DNA of 47,233 bases. It comes from an uncultured Lachnospiraceae bacterium (GTDB lineage Bacteria; Bacillota; Clostridia; Lachnospirales; Lachnospiraceae). Numbering within the stretch: the first letter of the stretch is position 1; the number at the start of each line of letters is the position of its first letter. The translations under genes and the position numbers were made by a program. The notes beneath the pieces were generated by a model. The model had not been told where the DNA came from. It saw only the letters and a list, made by a program, of their open reading frames with translations, and searched no databases. Location: contig CAJTLX010000022.1 of assembly GCA_910577165.1 (NCBI GenBank), positions 1 through 47,233 of the forward strand. The letters run 5' to 3'. Of the stretch, positions 34,673 to 42,625 are shown piece by piece.

Positions 34673-34700
34673 ATATACAAAAAACTTGTATATATTTTTT
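34673..34700 (+). terminator. Terminator after the Cys-rich gene
   Basis: ATATACAA-N5-TTGTATAT followed by six T. Wider flanks (GGCTG at 34651, CAGCC at 34708) can extend the stem. Confidence 0.65.
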
Positions 34701-34745
34701 GATGTGACAGCCTTATCAAGGACTTTGTTCCCCCTATCAATCTCT

Positions 34746-35477
34746 TCACAGGTACTGTATTCCATACGCGATGCCGCCGAGGAGAAAAAGATGCACCGGA
34801 TAAAAGGCATAAAATGCATATTTTACCTTAGGTCCGCGCTCCCCATTGTACAAAAAGATCAGAAGGAATGCGATCAGTCCGGCCAGCTCTAAAACATTGA
34901 TAAAAAATACCAGCACGATTGTTCCCCCGACAAAAATCCATAGCTTTTTTCCCCGGAACATATAGAACATCATAATCAGTAAAACTCCGCCCATCCCGTA
35001 GTCTGTCTTCAAAAGCTGCGCCGCAAAACCAATACCCACAATCGCGATCACGCCGAGCGTATTAAAAATCAAAGGCTGCATCAGATATTTCATCTTAATC
35101 CATTCATAAATGTACATCAAAACTAACCCGAGCAAAAGGGTAATCATCACATTTTGATAAGAAAACAATTCTTCCATTTTCAGCTGTTTTCCCTTTACCT
35201 GGAACGCCAAATCAAAGGGAAGTTCGGAGATCAGTGCGAATACTGCCATTCTCGCCATATATTTTCTTCGATCATGCGTGTGAAAAAAACCTTCCACCAA
35301 CAAAAAACAATAGATGGGAAAGGCAATTCGTCCGATCAGTCGGCCAGCAAGATAGACGGGCGAGATACTGCCGTATCCATCCAGAGAAAAATTTCCTATC
35401 TGCGGGATAAAAACCTCCGTGAAATGGTCGATAAACATTGTAATACAGGCGATAAGTTTCAAGACAAAGGTATTCAT
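34746..35477 (-). CDS. TraX-family membrane protein
   Basis: A 243-residue protein with about seven membrane helices. The N-terminal marks KLIACITMFIDHFTEVF, YLAGRLIGRIAFPIYCFLLV and RMAVFALISELPFDLAF are those of the TraX family, named after an F-plasmid pilin acetylase and widespread on chromosomes of Firmicutes without conjugation genes. It starts directly after the stop codon of the GlgX-like gene, so they are cotranscribed. An acyltransferase role is suggested by the family only. Confidence 0.85.
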   Translation of the reverse strand: MNTFVLKLIACITMFIDHFTEVFIPQIGNFSLDGYGSISPVYLAGRLIGRIAFPIYCFLLVEGFFHTHDRRKYMARMAVFALISELPFDLAFQVKGKQLKMEELFSYQNVMITLLLGLVLMYIYEWIKMKYLMQPLIFNTLGVIAIVGIGFAAQLLKTDYGMGGVLLIMMFYMFRGKKLWIFVGGTIVLVFFINVLELAGLIAFLLIFLYNGERGPKVKYAFYAFYPVHLFLLGGIAYGIQYL

Positions 35478-37541
35478 TTACTTATTTTCCCCAGTTTTAT
35501 CCAATTTTTTACTCTTCGTTTTCTGCCCGATAAAAAGCGCGATTGCGCGTGGCGGGACTTTAAATCTGCGCGGCCGCCCTTCGTTAGCAAGTTCTCCCTG
35601 CTCCACATTTGTTTTTTGCACGCAATCCACATCGGAACAGAGAAAAAATCTAAGCTCTTCCCCGTCACTGACATCCGGCAAATCAAAGGTATGCGGTTCC
35701 CAATGCATATTTGCCGCAATATAGATACTTTGATCCGGGGTCTTTTTATCAATCAGTGCATATTTTCCGCAAAACAGTATCGCAAGAGTGCGGCTGTAAT
35801 TGGAATAATCAGGATACCATGCCCTCGTCCCGTGGCGGGAGACATCCGGACAGCCACAGGAGATATAGTCCATCCCGCGCAGCAAAAGTTTATTGTGCAG
35901 TACGGGATGTGCCTTGCGCAGCGCGATCAGCTGCTTGACAAACTCAAACTGATCTCTGTTTGCGCGAAGTTCTTTCCATGAAACCCAGCCGATCTCATTG
36001 TCCTGACAATAGGCGTTGTTATTGCCATCCTGCGAGTTGGCAAACTCATCCCCAGCTAAAAGCATCGGTGTTCCCATCGCGACAAAAAGCAAGATCAGCG
36101 CATTGCGGCGCATCTGGCTGCGAAGCCTTAAAATCTTTTTCTTTTTCGTCGCGCCCTCCACCCCGCAGTTCCAGCTGAAATTGTAGTCCGTGCCATCCCG
36201 ATTCTCCTCGCCATTTAATTCATTGTGTTTGATATCGTAGGCATAGACATCCGCCAGAGTAAAACCGTTATGATCGGCAAGATAATTGATCACACCGACA
36301 TTCCCCGTCTGCCGCTCAATCCGCGCCGCCACGGCTCCCACCATCTCCTCATCCCCCTTGACAAAGCGGCGGATCTCCCTCAAAAACCCTTCATTGTACT
36401 CCGCTAGTACTGGTTTGTATTCCGGACTGGCAAACAGGGAACCTGCATTTTGATTCCAGACCGGAGCAGGATACGAAATTTCCCTCCGGACACAGGAAGC
36501 ACCAAAACCGTTTACGCGCTGTATCTCGTCAATATCACTAAAGCTTGTGGACAATAATTTTACTCCAGCTAATTCCGGACAGAGTGCCGCCATCGATGCC
36601 GGAAAAAGAGTAGTATTATAGCGGAACCCATCGATATGGTATTCCTGCACCCACCAGATCAGGCAGTCACGAATTAAATTTGGGTTGTCCACGCGCTTAA
36701 AATCCATTTCAAGCATTACTTCGATCCCGCTCTCATGCATTCCCGCCACCATCTGTTTAAATTCGGATGCGGCCTGATGCGGCCTTGCGGCATAGGAGGC
36801 CTTCGGCGCGAAATAGCTGCTCTCCTTTGCAAATCCCCAGTAATTGACACGGTATTTTTGCGGCTCTGTCAACCTTTCTTTCTGTGCCGCATAAATGCCG
36901 CCGGGAAGTTTCCCATAAATTTCCTCACTGCTTAAGATCTCGTCAAATTCTACACAGGGCAGGAGCAGCAGTGCGTTTACTCCAAGCTCCAACAAGTAGG
37001 ATTTTTTCTCCAATAATCCGCGATATGTCCCCTTGTGTCGCACTCCCGGTGCTGTCATTGAAAACCCACGCACATGAAGTTTATACAAAATCATGTCCTG
37101 GTAGGCTAAGCGCGGTCTTACATCCCCCCGAAAGAAAAACGGTCGATAGGATTCTGTCCTTTTGTTTTTCCTTGCATAATATTTATGCGACATTTCTTCG
37201 TCCGGCACACCAAAGCATTCCCCCGGCATTCCAAACTTTTCTCTGCCCACGGTATATTTTACATATGGGTCTAAAAATTCTTTTTCTTCCGCTACATAGC
37301 GATATCCAAAACATTCCGGCAACTCCCGCTTTGCCAGATGCGCCGTAAACATTCCTGGCATTTCTTCCAGCGCGAAAAGCGACAGCTTCTCTGTCGCCTC
37401 GCCTTTTTCCAAATCATAAATACGCAGTTCGCATACTTTCATCCCCGGCAGAAAAATCGCAAAATCGTAATATCCGTTATTTTCCCTTACTCCGAGTGAT
37501 ACCTGATGGTTGTTTGACGCTGTTTGTGCCTCTGTTCTCAT
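35478..37541 (-). CDS. GlgX/isoamylase-like GH13 protein lacking catalytic residues
   Basis: A 687-residue protein with an N-terminal CBM48-like domain and a GH13 barrel of the glycogen-debranching type; ELNGEENRDGTDYNFSWN and GNNNAYCQDNEIGWVSW match E. coli GlgX closely. The active site is altered. The region II nucleophile is Asn (DGFRYN, 304-309, for DGFRFD). Region III reads LLSTSFSD for LIAEPWD, losing the acid/base Glu. Region IV reads DHNGF for HDGF. Region I (DxVxNH) is not recognisable. So it probably binds alpha-glucan without cutting it. The ATG at 37541 is chosen because GGAGG precedes it, over 37598. Confidence 0.82.
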   Translation of the reverse strand: MRTEAQTASNNHQVSLGVRENNGYYDFAIFLPGMKVCELRIYDLEKGEATEKLSLFALEEMPGMFTAHLAKRELPECFGYRYVAEEKEFLDPYVKYTVGREKFGMPGECFGVPDEEMSHKYYARKNKRTESYRPFFFRGDVRPRLAYQDMILYKLHVRGFSMTAPGVRHKGTYRGLLEKKSYLLELGVNALLLLPCVEFDEILSSEEIYGKLPGGIYAAQKERLTEPQKYRVNYWGFAKESSYFAPKASYAARPHQAASEFKQMVAGMHESGIEVMLEMDFKRVDNPNLIRDCLIWWVQEYHIDGFRYNTTLFPASMAALCPELAGVKLLSTSFSDIDEIQRVNGFGASCVRREISYPAPVWNQNAGSLFASPEYKPVLAEYNEGFLREIRRFVKGDEEMVGAVAARIERQTGNVGVINYLADHNGFTLADVYAYDIKHNELNGEENRDGTDYNFSWNCGVEGATKKKKILRLRSQMRRNALILLFVAMGTPMLLAGDEFANSQDGNNNAYCQDNEIGWVSWKELRANRDQFEFVKQLIALRKAHPVLHNKLLLRGMDYISCGCPDVSRHGTRAWYPDYSNYSRTLAILFCGKYALIDKKTPDQSIYIAANMHWEPHTFDLPDVSDGEELRFFLCSDVDCVQKTNVEQGELANEGRPRRFKVPPRAIALFIGQKTKSKKLDKTGENK

Positions 37542-37645
37542 TCTGTCCTCCCCGTGTCTGTCGCTTGCCATCACTGAAAACTGATCAAAGTCTATCATTA
37601 CTGTATAAAACTTTATTTATTTGGCATTCCAAAGGCATTGATTTT

Positions 37646-39301
37646 TTAATCTTCTGTTCCAAATTCTTCCAAATTTTCTTCCACTACCTGTACCTGCAAG
37701 CTCTGTCTTCTGCGCACAGCAATATCACTGTCAAGGTATTCGTCGTAAGTCGTAATCTTGTCTACCAGACCCTCCGGTGTAATCTCCATAATCCGGTTGG
37801 CAATCGTTTGAATAAACTGATGATCAAGGGAGGTAAATAACAGCACACCCGAAAATTTGATCAGACCATTATTTAATGCCGTGATTGATTCCATATCCAA
37901 ATGATTGGTCGGCTCATCCATAATCAGCACATTTGCTCCCATAATCATCATCTTCGAGAGCATAACGCGCACGCGCTCGCCTCCGGAAAGCACGTTGACC
38001 TTCTTTGTGCCCTCCTCCCCGGCAAAAAGCATTCTGCCCATAAAACCGCGCACATAGGTAATATCCTTCTCCGGCGAATACGGCATCAGCCAATCCACAA
38101 TCGTATCCTCGCAGGAAAATTCCCTGGTATTATCCTTAGGGAAATATGCCTGGGAAGTGGTAACCCCCCATTTGTACTCACCTGAATCCGGCTCCATCTC
38201 CCCCGCCAAAATCTTAAACAGCGTTGTGCTGGCAAGTGTATTGGCACCAACAAATGCCACTTTGTCCCCCTTGTTTAAAATAAAGGAAATATCGTCAAGC
38301 ACTTTTACGCCGTCGATCGTCTTAGAAAGATTCTTTACGGTCAAGACCTCATTGCCAATCTCTCTGGCTGGACGAAAATCAATATATGGGTATTTGCGCG
38401 AAGAAGGCTTGATCTCGTCAAGTTCAATCTTTTCAAGTGCCCGCTTTCTGGAGGTCGCCTGTTTTGATTTCGAGGCATTTGCTGAGAATCGCTGAATAAA
38501 CTCCTGCAGCTCCTTAATCTTTTCTTCCTTCTTCTTGTTCGCCTCCTTCATCTGCTTGATCATCAGCTGGCTCGACTCGTACCAAAAATCGTAATTTCCG
38601 GCATAGAGCTGGATTTTTGAGTAATCGATATCTGCGATCTGTGTACAGACCTTATTTAGGAAATAGCGATCGTGGGATACCACAATAACTGTATTATCAA
38701 AATTGATCAAAAACTCTTCCAGCCACCGGATAGCCTCCAGGTCTAAGTGGTTGGTCGGCTCGTCCAAAAGCAAAATATCCGGATTGCCAAAGAGTGCCTG
38801 CGCAAGCAGCACCTTAACTTTCTGGCTGCCAGAAAGCTCCGCCATCTGCCTTGTATGCAGTTCCGTTTCAATTCCAAGACCATTTAAGAGAGTCGCCGCA
38901 TCCGACTCTGCCTCCCAGCCATTTAGATTTGCAAATTCTGCCTCAAGTTCACTCGCCCGGATACCATCTTCCTCCGTAAAATCCTCCTTCGCGTAAATCG
39001 CGTCCTTCTCCCGCATAATCTCATACAGACGTGCATTTCCCATAATCACTGTAGCAAGCACATCATATGCGTCATATTTAAAGTGATCCTGCTGTAAAAA
39101 TGAGAGACGCTGTCCCGGTGTGATAATGATCTCCCCCTTGCTCGGCTCAATCTGCCCGGACAAGATTTTTAAAAAAGTCGATTTTCCCGCACCGTTCGCA
39201 CCGATCAGACCATAACAATTTCCCTCGGTAAATTTAATATTGACATCTTCAAATAATGCCCTTTTTCCAATTCTTAATGTAACATTGCTCGCTTGAATCA
39301 T
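37646..39301 (-). CDS. ABC-F family ATPase (YbiT/YkpA-like)
   Basis: A 551-residue soluble protein with two ABC ATPase domains and no membrane segments, typical of ABC-F ribosome-associated factors. Domain 1 is complete: GANGAGKST, LSGSQKVKVLLAQ and LLLDEPTNHLDLE. A Lys-rich linker (about 240-290) follows. Domain 2 has LSGGERVRVML and LIMDEPTNHLDME, but its Walker A reads FVGANTLASTTLF, lacking the Lys. The Arg-rich tail ends in an acidic motif. Members act on translation or antibiotic tolerance; which applies here is not clear. Confidence 0.88.
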   Translation of the reverse strand: MIQASNVTLRIGKRALFEDVNIKFTEGNCYGLIGANGAGKSTFLKILSGQIEPSKGEIIITPGQRLSFLQQDHFKYDAYDVLATVIMGNARLYEIMREKDAIYAKEDFTEEDGIRASELEAEFANLNGWEAESDAATLLNGLGIETELHTRQMAELSGSQKVKVLLAQALFGNPDILLLDEPTNHLDLEAIRWLEEFLINFDNTVIVVSHDRYFLNKVCTQIADIDYSKIQLYAGNYDFWYESSQLMIKQMKEANKKKEEKIKELQEFIQRFSANASKSKQATSRKRALEKIELDEIKPSSRKYPYIDFRPAREIGNEVLTVKNLSKTIDGVKVLDDISFILNKGDKVAFVGANTLASTTLFKILAGEMEPDSGEYKWGVTTSQAYFPKDNTREFSCEDTIVDWLMPYSPEKDITYVRGFMGRMLFAGEEGTKKVNVLSGGERVRVMLSKMMIMGANVLIMDEPTNHLDMESITALNNGLIKFSGVLLFTSLDHQFIQTIANRIMEITPEGLVDKITTYDEYLDSDIAVRRRQSLQVQVVEENLEEFGTED

Positions 39302-39394
39302 AATTATACTTAACCTTTCTTTTACAGTTAAAACTAATTTTACAGAGAAATCAGAGATTTTGCAAGCCCTTTTTCAAAACTTTCCCGTTTTGAG

Positions 39395-40231
39395 CTATTT
39401 TCGCATATTTTCTCTTTCCTGCCGTTTTATCTCATACATTAAAATTGCTGCTGCCACTGCCGCATTCAGCGACTCCACTTTGCCCGCCATCGGAATTCGA
39501 ATCCGGGCATCCGCCCTCTGTGCCGCCGTCTCCGACAGTCCGTTTGCCTCATTTCCAATTATCATCGCTGTGCGCGCTGGATAGCGGGGGATATCGTACT
39601 CGACCGCCCCTGCTAAATGTGCCGCATAAACCGTGAATCCACAAACTTTTAGCTGGTCTAAGAGCGTGATAAAATCCTGCACATAAACGAAAGGCACCCG
39701 GTAGATCGCGCCCATAGTCGAGCGAATCACTTTGGGATTAAACATATCCACACTCTCACGGCTCAAAATCACCCCCGTCATCCCCGCACCCTCCGCCGTG
39801 CGCAAAATGGTGCCAAGATTTCCGGGATCGCGCAGATCTTCTAGAAGCAGCAGGCGGGAACTTTGCCCATCCACACCGCCCATAAGCATCTCAAGCGAAT
39901 ACTCCGGCTGGCGAACCACCGCCAAAACCCCCTGCGGCGTTACGGTCTGCGAGATCTCACGAAAAACCGCGTCCGCGACAACCTCAAAAGGAATCTTTGA
40001 GAGAATTTCCTCGAAATTTCCTAAATTTGGAAATCCATTTTTAGTCTGATATTCTCGATAAAAACTTTCTGAAAAATACGCTTTTACTATATCTTTGCGC
40101 GCATACTGCAAAACTTCCAAAAACATTTTTTGTCCCTCACAGACATAGACTTGCTCTTTTTTGCGCACCGCATTTTTTTCCTGAAGCTTTACCAAATATT
40201 TTATCTGCGCATTTGCCGTACTGCTAATCAT
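39395..40231 (-). CDS. TrmH/SpoU-family RNA 2'-O-methyltransferase
   Basis: A 278-residue protein with an N-terminal substrate-binding domain (ISSTANAQIKYLVKLQEKNA, VYVCEGQKMFLEVL) and a C-terminal SPOUT domain. SPOUT motifs are LLLEDLRDPGNLGTILRTAE (motif 1), MIIGNEANGLSE (motif 2) and IRIPMAGKVESLNAAVAAAI (motif 3, the knot). It is closest in layout to RlmB/TsnR-like 23S rRNA Gm methyltransferases. The start at 40231 is chosen because AAGGAG lies 7 nt upstream. Confidence 0.9.
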   Translation of the reverse strand: MISSTANAQIKYLVKLQEKNAVRKKEQVYVCEGQKMFLEVLQYARKDIVKAYFSESFYREYQTKNGFPNLGNFEEILSKIPFEVVADAVFREISQTVTPQGVLAVVRQPEYSLEMLMGGVDGQSSRLLLLEDLRDPGNLGTILRTAEGAGMTGVILSRESVDMFNPKVIRSTMGAIYRVPFVYVQDFITLLDQLKVCGFTVYAAHLAGAVEYDIPRYPARTAMIIGNEANGLSETAAQRADARIRIPMAGKVESLNAAVAAAILMYEIKRQERENMRK

Positions 40232-40357
40232 GAGAGTTCTCCTTTTTAATTCGCATATATATTTTTTCGTATTTCCATCCAAAAGATTTCTTATTTTCTA
40301 AATTTTCTTTCTGCATTTATGTGTATTTGCAAGTCTGCGCAATCAAGCAAAGAAGAC

Positions 40358-40420
40358 TTATCTTCCCTTATGTACAAAGCACATAATCTCGCCACGCGTC
40401 CCATACGTCACCTTAAACAT
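40358..40420 (-). CDS. Possible very small ORF (20 aa)
   Basis: A 20-codon frame starting MFKVTYGTRG with AGGGGA ahead of the ATG, between the tRNA and the methyltransferase gene. It could be a micro-protein or chance. The rest of 40232-40451 shows nothing else I can name. Confidence 0.25.
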   Translation of the reverse strand: MFKVTYGTRGEIMCFVHKGR

Positions 40421-40451
40421 TCTTCCCCTGCATGGCTCTGCGCATAGAAAG

Positions 40452-40478
40452 AAAAAGACAGTCAACGACTGTCTTTTT
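40452..40478 (-). terminator. Terminator of tRNA-Gly
   Basis: AAAAAGACAGTC-aac-GACTGTCTTTTT, a perfect 12-bp stem with a 3-base loop, directly after the tRNA 3' end. Confidence 0.9.
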
Positions 40479-40481
40479 AAA

Positions 40482-40552
40482 AGCAGATAGCGGGAGTCGA
40501 ACCCGTCTCTTCGGCTTGGGAAGCCAATGTTCTACCGATGAACCATATCTGC
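40482..40552 (-). tRNA. tRNA-Gly (anticodon CCC)
   Basis: A 71-nt cloverleaf on the minus strand: acceptor GCAGATA/TATCTGC, D arm GTTC-N7-GAAC, anticodon stem TTGGC/GCCGA around the loop TTCCCAA (anticodon CCC), T arm with TTCGACT, and discriminator U as is usual for Gly. CCA is not encoded. It has its own promoter and terminator and marks the left edge of the accessory block. Confidence 0.92.
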
Positions 40553-40588
40553 ATCATCTTATATTTTCTGTAACCTCATTGCTTTTTT

Positions 40589-40617
40589 ATTATAGCAGAA
40601 ACCCTGTGAAATGTAAA
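40589..40617 (-). promoter_or_regulatory. Promoter of tRNA-Gly
   Basis: TTTACA, a 17-bp spacer and TATAAT on the minus strand, 37 bp before the tRNA. Confidence 0.75.
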
Positions 40618-40634
40618 GAGGAATTTTCAAAAAT

Positions 40635-40765
40635 TTAAAAATTTCTGATAAAAGGGCTTATACTTCCCAGTATCACAATCGTTATGACCTCTGCCACACT
40701 GTAAAAATAGCCATTGTATTCTTTTGTGGTTTCTACTTGTTATCCACTTTTTGCAATAAAGCCAT
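40635..40765 (-). pseudogene. Probable transposase N-terminal remnant
   Basis: A short frame reading KEYNGYFYSVAEVITIVILG then stopping resembles, from memory, the start of an ISAs1/H-repeat-type transposase. A one-base shift joins it to an ATG at 40765. The sequence TAGGGCATATTAATTTTTGG near 40817-40798 could be the IS end. Only about 43 codons are left. The rest of 40636-40912 has no gene I can support. Confidence 0.35.
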
Positions 40766-40912
40766 GGCAAAACAGAAATTTTATTTTCTCCGTTTTGACC
40801 AAAAATTAATATGCCCTAGATGGGTGCCGAATAGTTACCTTTCTTATATTTTAACCGGAGTGCTGAAAAAGGAACATACTTTTTAGGCTGACTAGCATAT
40901 ATTAAGCAAAAT

Positions 40913-42625
40913 TTATACGTACATTTGAGCTTGTATATCAAACATATTTTTATATATGGAATTTGAAGCGTAGAGTTCTGCATGAGTACCATCAAAATCT
41001 ATCTGTCCATTGGTTATATGATATATATGATCCATTTGCTTTGCCATACTTAGCCGATGCGTGACCACAATTATAATTTTATCCTTGCCTTTGTCAAAAA
41101 CAAGTTTTAAGATATCCGTTTCATGAATCGCGTCCATCGCGCTTGTCGGTTCATCCAATACCCAAATATCGGCTTCTTTGTGCAGCAGCAGCTTTGCGAT
41201 TGCAAAACGCTGCCATTGCCCTTGTGACAGTGAATGTCCCTCTCCTACAAAAGTATCAAGGCCGTCGGGCAGGCGTTGTATTTCATCCCATAGATCAACC
41301 GCTTGCAGAGCGGTCTGGATTTCTGCTTCACTTATATTTTTGCACATCAGATTTTCCCGTAATGTCATTTTTAGGGCAGGAAAGTTCTGGCTGACAATAA
41401 CGGAACGGTTTCTTACCATAATTGGCGTTGTGCAGGATTCATTGTTTATGTGCAGGCAGCCGTTTAATAACGGATATAGACCGGTTAAAAGATTCAGTAA
41501 TGTCGTTTTTCCAGCACCGTTGTCCCCGATCAGTAATATTTTTTGTCCTTGTTTCAAGTTCAATTCGAGGTTGGATAAGATGATTTTATCTGCATAGCAA
41601 AAGCTGTCGATATGGATAGCAATATCGTAGATTTTTTTATTGTATCCTATATTTTGTTCTTCATCCATATCCAGCAACTTAAAATACTTATCTACATAAT
41701 ACAATGCTTCCTTGTCCCAACTGAATTGTTCGCTCAGTGATAAAACCTGCTGATACAGCAACAGGCTGTTTATAAGTGCCGTTGCCAGCAATTCCGTTTT
41801 TAACATTCCAATGGATAAGAGATAAAAAAGATATGCGGATATGCTGATAGTTGCCAGCAGTAATATCAGTCCGCTGTATAAACTGAATTTTATATGGCAT
41901 CTGTATTTTTTCCTTTTCTCTGCTATGAGCTGGTCAGCGTATAGCTTCCGCCTGTCAGTAAAATATGGGGCTGCATTCTGAATGATCATTTCCCTGTGGG
42001 CGCATTCTGTATAAGGGAGGGAACTGAAATAACCCAGTAATCTTAATTGCCTTGTTATGTCGTCATAACCATCAAGCTCTTTGCTTTTGAAATAGCTGCT
42101 TATAACTATCGTTATCGTAATAAGTAATATTGTGACAGGTGCATACCACCAGCTTATCCGGCACACAACAGCAATAAAAATGCAGATCTGCAGAATCAGA
42201 CCAATGTAGGATGGAATATCCATTGTTATAGTTTCAAGAGCATTTTTACCTTCCTCTAAAGCGGCGTTTATGTCATTTTGAGTCGTGCTGTCCGTCAATT
42301 CGAGAACAGGTATTTTCGTGGTTTTTTCTAAAACTTTTTTGTAAACTCTTGCTTCCATACTTTTGTTAAGCTGATTCATACAACGATTCAAATATAACAC
42401 GGATAATTCGCTGACAAAAATTAAGGCTGCGCCTGCAGCACAATAACGGATATTGCTTTCTGCAGCTTCAAAAACATAGGAAATTCCAAAATATGTTGCG
42501 ATAAGTATGCCGCAGTTTTTAAGGACATCTGCCATGCACATGACAAAGTAGCGCGTATATTCATGGCCATGTTCCGTGATAATGTAGCTCATTACTTTTT
42601 TCAGTGTTTTGGATTTAGGCTTCAT
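40913..42625 (-). CDS. ABC exporter (TM-NBD fusion), lasso operon D1
   Basis: A 570-residue half-exporter with about six membrane helices (first 300 residues) and a C-terminal ATPase: Walker A LLIGDNGAGKTTLLNLLTG, signature SLSQGQWQRFAIAK, Walker B ADIWVLDEPTSAMDA and a switch His in IVVTHRLSM. It overlaps the paired exporter gene by 11 nt, so the two are likely a heterodimer that exports the mature peptide and gives immunity. It has no N-terminal peptidase domain, which agrees with a separate leader protease (B2) in this operon. Last gene of the operon. Confidence 0.8.
   Translation of the reverse strand: MKPKSKTLKKVMSYIITEHGHEYTRYFVMCMADVLKNCGILIATYFGISYVFEAAESNIRYCAAGAALIFVSELSVLYLNRCMNQLNKSMEARVYKKVLEKTTKIPVLELTDSTTQNDINAALEEGKNALETITMDIPSYIGLILQICIFIAVVCRISWWYAPVTILLITITIVISSYFKSKELDGYDDITRQLRLLGYFSSLPYTECAHREMIIQNAAPYFTDRRKLYADQLIAEKRKKYRCHIKFSLYSGLILLLATISISAYLFYLLSIGMLKTELLATALINSLLLYQQVLSLSEQFSWDKEALYYVDKYFKLLDMDEEQNIGYNKKIYDIAIHIDSFCYADKIILSNLELNLKQGQKILLIGDNGAGKTTLLNLLTGLYPLLNGCLHINNESCTTPIMVRNRSVIVSQNFPALKMTLRENLMCKNISEAEIQTALQAVDLWDEIQRLPDGLDTFVGEGHSLSQGQWQRFAIAKLLLHKEADIWVLDEPTSAMDAIHETDILKLVFDKGKDKIIIVVTHRLSMAKQMDHIYHITNGQIDFDGTHAELYASNSIYKNMFDIQAQMYV

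Noticed and set aside
35154..35981. Plus-strand 275-codon frame antisense to the TraX-like and GlgX-like genes
   Set aside because: Both sense genes have clear family motifs, and this frame has no ribosome site or recognisable domain.
40763..40885. Plus-strand 40-codon frame next to the lasso exporters
   Set aside because: No ribosome site; it lies across the presumed end of a transposase remnant.
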